Shown: piece by piece, positions 18,292-27,196 of the stretch | How positions within the stretch are numbered: position 1 is the first letter of the stretch | Layout: each line of letters begins with the position of its first letter | NCBI RefSeq assembly: GCF_015461845.1 | Contig: NZ_JACOPW010000001.1 | Location: forward strand, 310,001-374,000 | Origin: Pseudomonas mucoides | GTDB taxonomy: Bacteria > Pseudomonadota > Gammaproteobacteria > Pseudomonadales > Pseudomonadaceae | Length of the DNA: 64,000 nucleotides | Direction of reading: 5' to 3' | Translations under genes and position numbers: made by a program | The notes under the pieces: generated by a model | Database searches by the model: none | What the model saw: the letters and a program-made list of their open reading frames with translations, nothing else | What the model was told of the DNA's origin: nothing

Positions 18292-18877
18292 TGCGCTGAT
18301 TTCAGTGCTGCGTTTCCTGATCGGTGTCACCGCCCGCTGGGAAAGCCCGCCGGACCTGACCCGCCAGCGCATCTATTTTGCCAATCACACCAGCCACATG
18401 GACACGCTGGCCATTATCGCCGCCCTGCCCCCCGAAGCCCGGGTCAATGTGAAACCGGTAGCCGCCGCCGACTACTGGGGCAAAAACCGCTTTCTGCGCT
18501 ACATCTCGCAGAAAGGCCTGAATGCCGTGCTGATCGACCGCAACCCGACACCGGGGACCAATGTACTGGAGCCGATTTTCGATGTGGTGCGCGCCGGCCA
18601 TTCGATCATCATCTTTCCGGAAGGCACGCGCTCCAGCCAGGCCTTGCCCGGGGAATTCAAATCCGGTCTGTACCGATTGGCCGAGGCGTTCCCGGAAGTT
18701 GATCTGGTGCCCATCTACCTGGAAAACCTGCACCGCTCCATGCCCAAGGGCAAACACGTGCCGCTGCCGATCATCTGCACTATCCGCATCGGCGACCCGA
18801 TGCCACGGTTCGTCGATGAGGAAAAACAGGTGTTTCTGCAACGGGCGCGTGACGCCATCGTGAGGTTGTCGGCATGA
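18278..18877 (+). CDS. 1-acyl-sn-glycerol-3-phosphate acyltransferase-like (PlsC family)
   Basis: A 199-residue acyltransferase. Block I NHTSHMDT supplies the His-x4-Asp catalytic pair, block III is FPEGTRS, and a membrane helix precedes it at the N-terminus. It should acylate a lysophospholipid or lysophosphatidic acid. The ATG at 18278 overlaps the end of the upstream gene by 14 bases, and the stop overlaps the CdsA-like start by 4, so the three are translationally coupled. A further in-frame start inside the preceding gene was rejected. Confidence 0.82.
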   Translation: MWISNALISVLRFLIGVTARWESPPDLTRQRIYFANHTSHMDTLAIIAALPPEARVNVKPVAAADYWGKNRFLRYISQKGLNAVLIDRNPTPGTNVLEPIFDVVRAGHSIIIFPEGTRSSQALPGEFKSGLYRLAEAFPEVDLVPIYLENLHRSMPKGKHVPLPIICTIRIGDPMPRFVDEEKQVFLQRARDAIVRLSA

Positions 18878-19818
18878 CGCTCGAACAAAAGTTTTTGTGG
18901 TTCTTTGGCGCCATCGCCTGCCTGCTGGCGGTGGCTTCGATTATTGGTCGCGTGCTGGCTAAACGGGCGAAAACCGAGGGCTCGATCTCGACCATCGAAA
19001 ACCTCAATCAGCGCGTGAATGCCTGGTGGGGGATGGTGATCATCTTCTTCGTCTCCTACCTGCTGGGCGGGAATGCGACGGTCATTCTATTCGGCTTCAT
19101 TTCGCTGTTCGCCCTCAGGGAATTCATCACCCTGACGCCCACCCGCCCCGGCGACCATAACGCGCTGTTCTCGGCGTTTTTCATCCTGATCCCGCTGCAA
19201 TACGTGCTGATCGGCACGCACTGGTATTCGCTGTTCACCCTGTTGATTCCGGTGTACGCCTTCCTGCTGCTGCCGGCGATTGCGGTGCTGAGCCAGGACA
19301 CCGACAGCTTTCTGGAGCGCGCGGCCAAAATTCAATGGGGGGTGATGATTTGCATCTACTGCATCAGCCACGCCCCGGCCCTGTTGCTGCTGGACCTGCA
19401 AGGGTTCACCGGGCAGAACGCGTTGTTGCTCTTCTATCTGGTCTTTGTCGTTCAGTTGAGTGACGTGTTGCAGTACGTGTTCGGCAAGCTCTTTGGCAAA
19501 CACAAAGTCGCGCCGTTGGTGAGCCCGTCGAAAACCGTTGAAGGTTTGGTGGGTGGCGGCTTGTCGGCCACGCTGATCGGCGGGTGCATGTTCTGGATGA
19601 CGCCGTTCAATTTCTGGCAGTCGTTGCTGATGTCGCTGGTGATTGTGGTGATGGGGTTTCTCGGTGGGTTGGTCATGTCAGCGATCAAACGCAGCCTGAG
19701 CGCCAAGGATTGGGGAACCATGATCAAAGGGCATGGCGGCATGCTCGACCGGATGGATTCAATCTGCTTCGCGGCACCGATCTTCTTTCACCTGACGCGG
19801 TACTTTTTCTCCGTGTAA
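18874..19818 (+). CDS. CdsA-like phosphatidate cytidylyltransferase (YnbB-like)
   Basis: A 314-residue polytopic membrane enzyme that makes CDP-diacylglycerol from phosphatidate and CTP. About eight helices, and the C-terminal family signature SAIKRSLSAKDWGTMIKGHG with the following GMLDRMDS. It is a second, operon-borne CdsA distinct from the housekeeping gene (which sits near bamA/dxr). Placed after an acyltransferase and a CDP-alcohol transferase, it completes a mini-pathway: acylate, activate with CTP, transfer to an alcohol. Confidence 0.85.
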   Translation: MTLEQKFLWFFGAIACLLAVASIIGRVLAKRAKTEGSISTIENLNQRVNAWWGMVIIFFVSYLLGGNATVILFGFISLFALREFITLTPTRPGDHNALFSAFFILIPLQYVLIGTHWYSLFTLLIPVYAFLLLPAIAVLSQDTDSFLERAAKIQWGVMICIYCISHAPALLLLDLQGFTGQNALLLFYLVFVVQLSDVLQYVFGKLFGKHKVAPLVSPSKTVEGLVGGGLSATLIGGCMFWMTPFNFWQSLLMSLVIVVMGFLGGLVMSAIKRSLSAKDWGTMIKGHGGMLDRMDSICFAAPIFFHLTRYFFSV

Positions 19819-19830
19819 GCCGCACCGCCA

Positions 19831-19864
19831 ATGATCGTTCCCACGCTCCGCGGGGAACGATCAT
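19831..19864. terminator. Perfect palindrome ending two convergent genes
   Basis: ATGATCGTTCCC (19831-19842) and GGGAACGATCAT (19853-19864) are exact inverses around ACGCTCCGCG. The stop codon of the leftward DUF2063 gene lies inside the right arm. It belongs to the same GTTCCCACGC repeat family seen at 30707 and 47062. Confidence 0.6.
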
Positions 19865-20616
19865 GCCACCCCCAAAACTCCTTCTCCGTGCATCTGGCGC
19901 AACAACGCCGCGCCACTTTCCATGAATTCCGCCGACCCGCGCGCACCCGCCTCGACCGCCAGCTCTTCCAGCTGCGCCTGTCCATTCAGGTCGGGAAACG
20001 CCTCGATCCGCTGCAACAGCCGCCACGCCAACGGGCTCAGTTCGGAAAACTTCACACTCCAGTCTTCCGCCCGGCGCACCAGTAACAACGTCGGCTGAGC
20101 AGGTGCTGCCTGGGGTTGAAAATCCGGTCCGACCCACTGCACCGGCCAGCCATACGCCAGCGGCCATGCCAGTGGCGAAACCTGCAACGGCCGCTGCAGG
20201 ATCAACGCCGCATCGCTCGGCGCCAACGGCTCGGCATCGGATTGTTGCAACGCCATCTCGACCCATTCGTAATGCGCCAGTTCCACCATGAACGGCGGCC
20301 ACGTGCCCTCGCTCAGCGCCTGCGGACCAGCCGCGAGAAAGCCGATAAATTCCTGGGCGATCTCGCCGAACTTCGGCGTCTGTGCACGGTGGTCCCGCAG
20401 GAAAATCCGCACCAGCGTGCGCCACTGCTCATCACCGATTATCTTGATCAGCACCGGGAACGTCCCGCTGAGCAACGTCGACAGGTTGGCGAAAATCAGG
20501 TCGCGATATACCTGCGCCCGCGCGGCATTCATTTCGCCGGGCGGCGCGCAGTGCTCGGGATCGCGCAGGTAGCGGCCCAGGGTGGTTTGCTGTTCCAACA
20601 GGCTGGGCTTATCCAC
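19861..20616 (-). CDS. DUF2063 protein, partner of DUF692 oxidase (BufC/HvfC-like)
   Basis: A 251-residue protein. The N-terminal half has the DUF2063 fold seen in proteins that pair with DUF692/MNIO enzymes and deliver the precursor peptide: [35 protein letters not shown] and [10 protein letters not shown]. The start is a GTG within the last codons of the DUF692 gene (8-base overlap, GAGGGGG upstream), so it is translationally coupled. No DUF2282 or other precursor peptide gene was found next to the pair. Confidence 0.82.
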   Translation of the reverse strand: MDKPSLLEQQTTLGRYLRDPEHCAPPGEMNAARAQVYRDLIFANLSTLLSGTFPVLIKIIGDEQWRTLVRIFLRDHRAQTPKFGEIAQEFIGFLAAGPQALSEGTWPPFMVELAHYEWVEMALQQSDAEPLAPSDAALILQRPLQVSPLAWPLAYGWPVQWVGPDFQPQAAPAQPTLLLVRRAEDWSVKFSELSPLAWRLLQRIEAFPDLNGQAQLEELAVEAGARGSAEFMESGAALLRQMHGEGVLGVA

Positions 20617-21448
20617 GGTTCACCCCCTCGGTTTGCAAGTGGCGAATGGTCTGCAATTCGGCCACCAGTTCAGAAAACGCCGGGAAGTTGAAATCCCGCT
20701 CCAGCAGCGTCGGTTGCGCGCCGAACCGGGCATACGCTTGCGCCAGCAACGACCAGACCACCGGTTTCACCGAGGCGCCGTGGGTGTCGATTTTCAAGGT
20801 GTCGGATTCGTCGAAATGCCCGGCCACGTGTATGCCCACCACCCGGCCTGAATCGACATTGGCCAAAAAGGTCAGCGGATCGAAACCGTGGTTGATCGAA
20901 TTGACATACACGTTGTTGACGTCGAGCAGCAGGTCGCAATCGGCCTCGCGCAACACCGCGTTGGTGAAGGTCACCTCATCCATGTCCTGCTGCGGCGCGG
21001 CGTAATAGGAAACGTTTTCCACCGCCAGGCGTCGGCCGAGAATGTCCTGGGCCTGACGGATGCGCGCCGCCACGTGGTGCACCGCTTCTTCGGTAAAGGG
21101 CAGCGGCAGCAGGTCGTAGAGATGGCCGTCATCGCTGCAATAGCTCAAATGCTCGCTGTATAGCGGCACCTGGTGCTGGTCGAGGAACACCCGGACTTCC
21201 TGCAAAAAACCGACATCCAGCGGCGCCGGCCCGCCGAGGGACAACGACAAACCATGACAGGACAAAGGGAATCGTTCGGCCAGGGTGCGCAGTGCATGGC
21301 CATGGGCACCGCCGATGCCGATCCAGTTTTCCGGGGCGACTTCCAGAAAGTCGAAATCACCGGTACGGGCGGCCAAAAGGTCTTTCAATAAACCGCGACG
21401 CAGGCCGAGCCCGACGCTGGCCTGGGTGGGTGTGGAAGAGGTCTGCAT
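20609..21448 (-). CDS. DUF692 / MNIO-family multinuclear iron oxidative enzyme (BufB-like)
   Basis: A 279-residue TIM-barrel protein of the DUF692 (MNIO) family, iron-dependent enzymes that modify cysteine or asparagine residues of ribosomal peptides. Iron-ligand blocks are present in order: [67 protein letters not shown] and LERDFNFP. The ATG at 21448 ([17 protein letters not shown]) was chosen because the frame upstream is not family sequence. It is encoded with a DUF2063 partner. The substrate peptide is not evident nearby. Confidence 0.85.
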   Translation of the reverse strand: MQTSSTPTQASVGLGLRRGLLKDLLAARTGDFDFLEVAPENWIGIGGAHGHALRTLAERFPLSCHGLSLSLGGPAPLDVGFLQEVRVFLDQHQVPLYSEHLSYCSDDGHLYDLLPLPFTEEAVHHVAARIRQAQDILGRRLAVENVSYYAAPQQDMDEVTFTNAVLREADCDLLLDVNNVYVNSINHGFDPLTFLANVDSGRVVGIHVAGHFDESDTLKIDTHGASVKPVVWSLLAQAYARFGAQPTLLERDFNFPAFSELVAELQTIRHLQTEGVNRG

Positions 21449-21498
21449 GGTGTGGATCTCAATGATTGCCATAACGGAATCACAGTTAATCGAAGCGC

Positions 21499-21518
21499 TG
21501 TATCGGGGCTGTGTTCGG
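21499..21518. promoter_or_regulatory. 20-bp box upstream of the DUF692 gene, shared with 23000
   Basis: TGTATCGGGGCTGTGTTCGG, 50 bases upstream of the leftward DUF692 start, matches TGTATCCGGGCTGTGTTCGG at 23000-23019 upstream of the acetamidase gene in 19 of 20 positions. Probably a shared operator. Confidence 0.5.
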
Positions 21519-21555
21519 TTGCGGCAGAAAATCTGGGTGGATGTATCAGCAGCGG

Positions 21556-21584
21556 GTCTGTACACACTTTGGTACAGACCCGTG
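21556..21584. terminator. Hairpin after the acetamidase gene
   Basis: GGGTCTGTAC and GTACAGACCC pair perfectly around ACACTTTG, about 10 bases past the acetamidase stop and in front of the DUF692 gene. There is no clear U-run, so it could be a terminator or an operator. Confidence 0.5.
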
Positions 21585-21592
21585 AGTGGGCG

Positions 21593-22915
21593 TTATGCCA
21601 GGTCGTATTTCTCGCGCACCAGGTGACCGATGCCGATCCGGTCCAGCACGGTCATCGGGCACAGGAAGGTCACGCGGACGGTGCCGGGCAAGCGGCTGAT
21701 GTCAATGGAGCCGGTAATGGTCGCGCGGTTAAGCACTTCGTCATACGCAAGGCCGGTGACCGACGCCGCGCGTTTCAGGCCGTTTTCCACGGCGACGTTG
21801 AGGTTTTCACCGCTGCCGATAAAGGTGATTGGGCCGCTCTGTTCGATCTCGTGCTGACCCCAGCGCTCGCCCAGTTCGCGGACTTTCTGCCGTTGTCCGG
21901 CCGTCATCGGCCGAGCCATGGGCGGCAGGTCATCCAGGTTTTGCAGGAGGATCGGGCCTTCCAGCGCCAGGTGCTTGATCACTTCCACCTGCACTTCGGT
22001 TTCCCCGGAGCAATCGGTGGCGTGCCCGGCGATTTCGCCGTTGCCCTGCTGGGCATGCATGTCGCCCATGTACACCCCGGCGCCGGGTACTTTCACCGGA
22101 CAGATCAGCACACAGCCTTCGCGAATCGAGTTGGTGTCCATGTGGCCGTCGGTTTTCGCTGCGTGCAGTTCTTCGCGGGTCATGCCGAAACGGTGCGGCG
22201 CGTTGATCAGGTACTGGCCGAAATCGGCGCAGTTGTGCGAGTCGGGCAAGTCACGGGACGGCGTAGTGCCAATGTTGCCGAGAAACGGACGCATGTGCGC
22301 GGCGACGCCAGGAATGTCAGCGCGGGCCAGCGACAGGATCGAATGCTGGGCGGCGAACTCCGGCAGGGCCGACATCTGCGAGGCATTGCCGGCCAGTCGG
22401 TTGGCGACGTCCTGATTGACGGTGAGGCTGACCTGGTTTTGCGCATCGAACACGATCACGTAACCATGGCTGAAACGAAACGCGCTGACTTCGGCGCCGC
22501 AGTTGTTGCAACGAATCGAGTCTTCGCCGATGCCTTCAACGTGGCTGGCCGGGTGGTCGGTGCCGCACTTGGAGCAGAATTTGGAGACGAACGGGTCGCC
22601 GTTGTAGCGCCCCTCGACAAAACTCATGACCCCGGACGACGTCGCCAGCGAGGTCACGCGTATGCTTTTGATCTTGATCGCCACCGCATCGCCGACTTCG
22701 GCGCCGGCGATGGCCACCGGTTGCGTGACTTCGTGGCCGCCTTCGAACGCCGGAGTGATCATCGGCCCCCAGCAGCCCGGCGGCGTGCCGGTGATCAGCG
22801 TGCCACCGTCGGCCAGCGGCCCGAGCATGGGCTGGCTCGGGCCGATGATGCCTTGGGTGTAATGGTCGACGCGCAGGCGATTGACGGGGTTGGTTTCAGA
22901 CACAAGCTTAGTCAT
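21593..22915 (-). CDS. Acetamidase/formamidase-family protein with a zinc-ribbon-like insert
   Basis: A 440-residue enzyme of the FmdA_AmdA family, which hydrolyses formamide or short amides. Family landmarks: TGTPPGCWGPMITPAFEGGHE, VKVPGAGVYMGDMHAQQGNGE and GSGENLNVAVENG. Between residues about 110 and 142 there is an extra CSKC...CNNC segment (Cys114, 117, 136, 139) that looks like a rubredoxin-type metal knuckle. An ATG with GGGATCCC upstream is used. Substrate unknown; neighbours do not suggest a pathway. Confidence 0.82.
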   Translation of the reverse strand: MTKLVSETNPVNRLRVDHYTQGIIGPSQPMLGPLADGGTLITGTPPGCWGPMITPAFEGGHEVTQPVAIAGAEVGDAVAIKIKSIRVTSLATSSGVMSFVEGRYNGDPFVSKFCSKCGTDHPASHVEGIGEDSIRCNNCGAEVSAFRFSHGYVIVFDAQNQVSLTVNQDVANRLAGNASQMSALPEFAAQHSILSLARADIPGVAAHMRPFLGNIGTTPSRDLPDSHNCADFGQYLINAPHRFGMTREELHAAKTDGHMDTNSIREGCVLICPVKVPGAGVYMGDMHAQQGNGEIAGHATDCSGETEVQVEVIKHLALEGPILLQNLDDLPPMARPMTAGQRQKVRELGERWGQHEIEQSGPITFIGSGENLNVAVENGLKRAASVTGLAYDEVLNRATITGSIDISRLPGTVRVTFLCPMTVLDRIGIGHLVREKYDLA

Positions 22916-23283
22916 CAGGGGGATCCCTTCACGGAGTGAGAATGCCTCGGCAGAACCGGAGTTCGGGCGCTGGATGGCTTGTACAGTTCATCGCAGGTTT
23001 GTATCCGGGCTGTGTTCGGCAATGGCCGGCAGTCGCAGAAACTGTATCGGGTGCGGGTTTAGATACAGTGCGATACACACCGCCATTCCCCTGTGGGAAC
23101 ACAAATCCCCTTGTGGGAGCGGGGCTTTCGTCGCTCCTGGCCGCAGCGCGCGGGCCACGAACTAAACTTAATGCACCCAGGACGTGCATGGGCGTCCTGT
23201 TCATTCCCACGACCACCGCCCAGAGACGAATGCCTCGATAAATACGGCCTCTGGACCGTGATCCTGCCAAAGGAGCACACGTG
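22916..23283. promoter_or_regulatory. Intergenic region between divergent acetamidase and methyltransferase genes
   Basis: No credible gene in these 368 bases. They contain TGTATCCGGGCTGTGTTCGG (23000-23019), an ACTGTATCGGGTGC box at 23041, and GATACAGTGCGATACA (23062-23077), matching boxes before the response regulator and the DUF692 gene. A lone half REP (GTGGGAGCGGGGCTTTCGTCGCTCC) is at about 23114. An AAGGAG for the methyltransferase is at 23270. Confidence 0.5.
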
Positions 23284-24330
23284 ATGGACGAGGCCAGACT
23301 CAATGATTTCATGGGCAAACTGGTAAATGACATGGGCGGCGCGGCGATGCTTGCCAATGTCATCCTCGGCGAAGAACTCGGCCTGTACCGGGCCATGGCC
23401 GACAGTCAGCCAATCAGCCCCGAAACACTCGCCGAGAAAACCGGCTGCAACTCCCGCCTGGTGCGCGAATGGCTCAGCGCCCACGCCGCCTCCGGCTACA
23501 TGGAGCACCGTGAAGGCCAGTTCCGCCTGCCCGAAGAACAAGCCCTGGCCCTGGCCATCGAAGACTCACCGGTTTACATAGCCGGTGGTATCGGCGTGGT
23601 GGCGTCGTTTTTCCACGACAAGGACAAACTGGTCAAAGCCATGCGCGGCGACGGTGCCCTGCCTTGGGGCGATCACCATCCGTGCATGTTCAGCGGCACT
23701 GAGCGGTTTTTCCGGCCTGGTTACAAAGCGCACCTGATCACCGAGTGGTTGCCGGCCCTTGAGGGCGTGGTGGCCAAGCTTGAGGCTGGCGCGAAAGTCG
23801 CGGACATCGGCTGCGGGCATGGCGCCTCAACGGTGATCATGGCCCAGGCGTTCCCGGACTCGCGGTTCGTCGGTTTCGACTACCACGCCCCTTCCGTCAC
23901 CGTCGCCACCCAACGTGCCGAAGAAGGCGGCGTGGCCAGGCGGGCCCGGTTCTTTCAGGGCACCGCCAAGAGCTATCCTGGCGGCGACTATGACCTGATT
24001 TGCTACTTCGACTGCCTGCACGACATGGGCGACCCGGTGGGCGCGGCCAAACATGCCTATGAGTCGCTGAAACCGGACGGCACAGTGCTGCTGGTTGAGC
24101 CGTTCGCCAATGATTCGCTCGACGACAACATTAACCCGGTGGGCCGGCTGTTCTATGCCGCCTCGACATTCATTTGCACGCCGAACTCGCTGTCCCAGGA
24201 AGTCGGTCTCGGGCTCGGCGCCCAGGCTGGCGAAGCGCGGTTACGCAAGGTGTTCACCGAGGCGGGATTCAAGTCGTTCCGGCGCGCCACCGAAACACCG
24301 TTCAACCTGATTCTGGAAGCGCGTAAATAA
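23284..24330 (+). CDS. Class I SAM methyltransferase with winged-helix N-terminus
   Basis: A 348-residue methyltransferase. The N-terminal 90 residues are a winged-helix dimerisation domain (ILGEELGLYRAM, LAEKTGCNSRLVREWLSAHAA) like that of O-methyltransferases. The catalytic domain has KVADIGCGHGASTVIMAQAF, FVGFDYHAPSV and LICYFDCLHDMGDP. ATG at 23284 is 8 bases after AAGGAG; GTG at 23281 is also possible. A strong hairpin follows. The layout is that of small-molecule methyltransferases, but the substrate is unknown. Confidence 0.83.
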   Translation: MDEARLNDFMGKLVNDMGGAAMLANVILGEELGLYRAMADSQPISPETLAEKTGCNSRLVREWLSAHAASGYMEHREGQFRLPEEQALALAIEDSPVYIAGGIGVVASFFHDKDKLVKAMRGDGALPWGDHHPCMFSGTERFFRPGYKAHLITEWLPALEGVVAKLEAGAKVADIGCGHGASTVIMAQAFPDSRFVGFDYHAPSVTVATQRAEEGGVARRARFFQGTAKSYPGGDYDLICYFDCLHDMGDPVGAAKHAYESLKPDGTVLLVEPFANDSLDDNINPVGRLFYAASTFICTPNSLSQEVGLGLGAQAGEARLRKVFTEAGFKSFRRATETPFNLILEARK

Positions 24331-24340
24331 ACCTCAATCT

Positions 24341-24369
24341 TCACCCGGACAGCCGCGCTGTCCGGGTGA
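24341..24369. terminator. 13-bp perfect hairpin after the methyltransferase
   Basis: TCACCCGGACAGC and GCTGTCCGGGTGA form a perfect 13-bp stem with a 3-base loop, 10 bases after the stop. The U-run is weak. Confidence 0.65.
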
Positions 24370-24418
24370 TCGGTCTGCTACGCTGCACACTCTCAAGACC
24401 CTCTGCGGAGTGTTGAAC

Positions 24419-25258
24419 ATGCTCGACAGCCTCCTGCGCGAACAACTCGAGCGGCTTCGGCAACTCATGGCTGAACAGCCGTTCGTGGTGCTGACCGGTG
24501 CCGGCATCAGTACCCCGTCAGGCATTCCGGACTACCGCGATCACCAGGGCGTGCGTCGCGGCCGGCAACCGATGATGTATCAGGAATTTCTCTCCGCCCC
24601 GCAATCGCGTCGACGTTATTGGGCACGGGCCATGCTCGGCTGGCCGCGTGTGCGTCTGGCGCAGCCGAATGTCGCGCACGAGGCGTTGGCCAATTTGCAA
24701 AGCAAGCAACAGATCAGCGGCCTGATCACCCAGAACGTCGACACCCTGCACGATCAGGCCGGCAGTCACGATGTGATCGAACTGCACGGCAGCCTGCACC
24801 GGGTGCTGTGCCTGGATTGCGGACTACACAGCGAGCGGGACGTCATTCAGCGATTGATGGAAGCGCACAATCCTTATCTGGCCGGGGTCGATGCGGTACA
24901 GGCGCCGGATGGCGACACCTTGCTGGATGCGGCATTCGAAGCGCGGTTTCAAGTGCCACAGTGCCCGCATTGCAAAGGCGAGCGGATGAAACCGGACGTG
25001 GTGTTTTTTGGCGAAAACGTCGCGCAGGCAACGGCGGCCAAGGCGATGGCCGCGGTGGAAAAAGCGGCGGGGTTGCTGGTGGTCGGGTCTTCGTTGATGG
25101 CGTACTCCGCGTTTCGGCTGTGCCGGGCGGTGGCGGATCAAGGGAAGCCGTTGATTGCCATGAATCTGGGGAAGACACGGGCGGATGACCTGCTGGATAT
25201 GAAGATTGAAGGCTCGTGTGAACAGCTTTTACCCCTGCTGGCCCAAAAACTGACGTAA
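24419..25258 (+). CDS. SIR2-family NAD-dependent protein deacylase
   Basis: A 279-residue sirtuin that would remove acyl groups from lysine using NAD. Present are the NAD-binding GAGIST and PDYR motifs, TQNVDTLHDQAG, the catalytic His in IELHG, and two zinc CxxC pairs (CLDCG and CPHC), then GSSLMAYSAF and NLGKTRADD. It is the larger sirtuin type lacking the short CobB N-terminus. The ATG at 24419 lies 8 bases after GGAG; an upstream GTG overlaps that site. Followed by a REPIN. Complete. Confidence 0.9.
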   Translation: MLDSLLREQLERLRQLMAEQPFVVLTGAGISTPSGIPDYRDHQGVRRGRQPMMYQEFLSAPQSRRRYWARAMLGWPRVRLAQPNVAHEALANLQSKQQISGLITQNVDTLHDQAGSHDVIELHGSLHRVLCLDCGLHSERDVIQRLMEAHNPYLAGVDAVQAPDGDTLLDAAFEARFQVPQCPHCKGERMKPDVVFFGENVAQATAAKAMAAVEKAAGLLVVGSSLMAYSAFRLCRAVADQGKPLIAMNLGKTRADDLLDMKIEGSCEQLLPLLAQKLT

Positions 25259-25268
25259 CACTGACCCT

Positions 25269-25357
25269 GTAGGAATGAGCCTGCTCGCGATGAAGCCAGT
25301 ACCTTCACCATTGATGTCGACTGATCCACCGCCATCGCGAGCAGGCTCACTCCTACA
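25269..25357. repeat. REPIN
   Basis: Inverted arms TGTAGGAATGAGCCTGCTCG and GCGAGCAGGCTCACTCCTACA, between convergent sirtuin and LysR genes. Confidence 0.85.
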
Positions 25358-25387
25358 TTAGATTTGTGCTGGCTATCAAGCCGATGA

Positions 25388-26287
25388 TCAGTGCGTGGAG
25401 ATGGGTTGGCCGAGTTCTTCCTTGAGGATATCGAACAGCGCCTGCGCCGCCGCCGACAGTTCACCGCCAGGCTGGGTCAAGACGCCGATGGCCCGCTCCA
25501 CCACCGGATCGCGCAGGGGGATGCACCGCGCACCGAGCTCTTGCATCTGCCCCGCGCACAGCGCCGGCACCGCGCTCACCCCCAACCCGCTGGCCACCAT
25601 TCTGCCGACCGTCGCCAACTGATGACTTTCAAATTCCACCGGCAACTTCATTCCCCGCGCCTGTAGGTGTTCCTCCAGCATCACCCGCACCGTCGACGGT
25701 CGCTGCAAGGTGATGAACGGCTCCTTGAGCAGCATTTGCCAATCGATATCATCATGCTCGGTCAGCGGCGAATCCTTCGGCACGATGGCCACAAAGCGGT
25801 CCATGTACAGCGGCATGAACGCCAATGACGAACTTTGCGTCGGCTCAAACGCCACGCCCAGCTCAACCTGGCGGTCGCGGACCATTTCCAGCACCTGCTC
25901 GTTGATCACGTCATTCACCGTGACGTTGACCTTGGGGTAACGCGCACGGAAGGTCTTGAGGATCGGCGGCAGCAGGTTGCCGGCAAACGACGGCATCGCG
26001 GCCAGGGTCACGCGGCCGCGCTGGAGGGTAAAGCGCTGGCGCAGTTCGTCCTCGGCATTGTCCCAATCGGCGATCAACCGGCGAGCCAGTGGCACCAGCG
26101 ATTCACCCTCGGCGGTCAGCGCCACGTTGCGTGTGTTGCGGGTGAACAAGCGCCCACCCAGGCCCTCCTCCAGCGCCTTGATCGTCAGGCTCAATGCCGA
26201 TTGCGACAGATGGAGGCGTTCGCAGGCCACGGCAAAACTCAGGCTCTGGGCCACCGCCAGGAAGGCGCGGATCTGCTTGACTGTCAT
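25388..26287 (-). CDS. dhcR: LysR-type regulator of the CoA-transferase/thiolase operon
   Basis: A 299-residue LysR-type regulator. The N-terminal winged helix is [38 protein letters not shown]; the rest is a periplasmic-binding-protein-like effector domain ([18 protein letters not shown]). The ATG at 26287 was chosen over a longer frame with 26 extra residues. It is divergent from the CoA-transferase A/B and thiolase operon. The same arrangement occurs in P. aeruginosa as dhcR-dhcA-dhcB-atoB (PA1998-PA2001), which supports the name, though not proven for this species. Confidence 0.83.
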   Translation of the reverse strand: MTVKQIRAFLAVAQSLSFAVACERLHLSQSALSLTIKALEEGLGGRLFTRNTRNVALTAEGESLVPLARRLIADWDNAEDELRQRFTLQRGRVTLAAMPSFAGNLLPPILKTFRARYPKVNVTVNDVINEQVLEMVRDRQVELGVAFEPTQSSSLAFMPLYMDRFVAIVPKDSPLTEHDDIDWQMLLKEPFITLQRPSTVRVMLEEHLQARGMKLPVEFESHQLATVGRMVASGLGVSAVPALCAGQMQELGARCIPLRDPVVERAIGVLTQPGGELSAAAQALFDILKEELGQPISTH

Positions 26288-26461
26288 GGTCGCTTCGCTC
26301 CAGCGGTAAGTTATAAGCTTCAAGCGGCAAGATTGAAGCGCCGATTGGTGAGTTTTATCTATCAATCCACCTTAAAAATCAACTTAACAAATGAATACAA
26401 CAGCGAGACACTCCCCTTCATTCGGCTAGCCAGCCGCCCACAAAGAATAAAAGAGGTGCAT

Positions 26462-27160
26462 ATGGCAGGTTTCGACAAGCGCGTGAGTTCCTACGAGGAA
26501 GCTCTGGCAGGTCTGGAAGACGGCATGACCGTGATCGCCGGCGGCTTCGGCCTGTGCGGGATCCCGGAAAACCTGATCAACGAGATCAAACGCAAAGGCA
26601 CCCGCGACCTCACCGTGGTGTCCAACAATTGCGGCGTCGACGGTTTCGGCCTCGGTGTGCTGCTGACCGACCGCCAGATCAGCAAAGTGGTGGCCTCCTA
26701 CGTCGGCGAAAACAAGCTGTTCGAAGAGCAACTGCTCAAGGGTGAAATCGAAGTCGTCCTGACCCCCCAAGGCACCCTCGCTGAAAAAATGCGCGCAGGC
26801 GGCGCCGGCATCCCGGCGTTCTTCACCGCCACTGGCGTTGGCACCCCGGTTGCCGACGGCAAGGAAGTCCGCGAATTCCATGGCCGTAAGTACCTGATGG
26901 AAGAGTCCATCACCGGTGACTTCGCCATCGTCAAAGGCTGGAAAGCCGACCATTTCGGTAACGTGATCTACCGTCACACCGCCCAGAACTTCAACCCGCT
27001 GGCCGCCACCGCCGGCAAGATCACCGTGGTCGAAGTCGAAGAAATCGTCGAACCCGGCGAGCTGGACCCGGCGCAGATCCACACCCCTGGCATCTACGTC
27101 GACCGGATCATCTGCGGCACGTTCGAGAAGCGCATCGAACAGCGCACCATCCGTAAGTGA
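26462..27160 (+). CDS. dhcA: 3-oxoacid CoA-transferase subunit A (DhcA-like)
   Basis: A 232-residue alpha subunit of a family I CoA-transferase, moving CoA from succinyl-CoA to a 3-oxoacid such as acetoacetate or dehydrocarnitine. Family signature: [20 protein letters not shown], then [15 protein letters not shown] and [23 protein letters not shown] precedes the ATG. It is followed after 36 bases by the beta subunit and then a thiolase. Together they turn the oxoacid into two acetyl-CoA. The dhc name follows gene order in P. aeruginosa; acetoacetate metabolism (ato) is the alternative. Confidence 0.88.
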   Translation: MAGFDKRVSSYEEALAGLEDGMTVIAGGFGLCGIPENLINEIKRKGTRDLTVVSNNCGVDGFGLGVLLTDRQISKVVASYVGENKLFEEQLLKGEIEVVLTPQGTLAEKMRAGGAGIPAFFTATGVGTPVADGKEVREFHGRKYLMEESITGDFAIVKGWKADHFGNVIYRHTAQNFNPLAATAGKITVVEVEEIVEPGELDPAQIHTPGIYVDRIICGTFEKRIEQRTIRK

Positions 27161-27196
27161 TCCCCTGCCCCCGGACCGAATGAAGGAATAACAACA

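Noticed and set aside
21452..22939. 495-codon open frame antisense to the acetamidase gene
   Set aside because: No domain recognised, and it covers a well-supported gene on the other strand; shadow frame.
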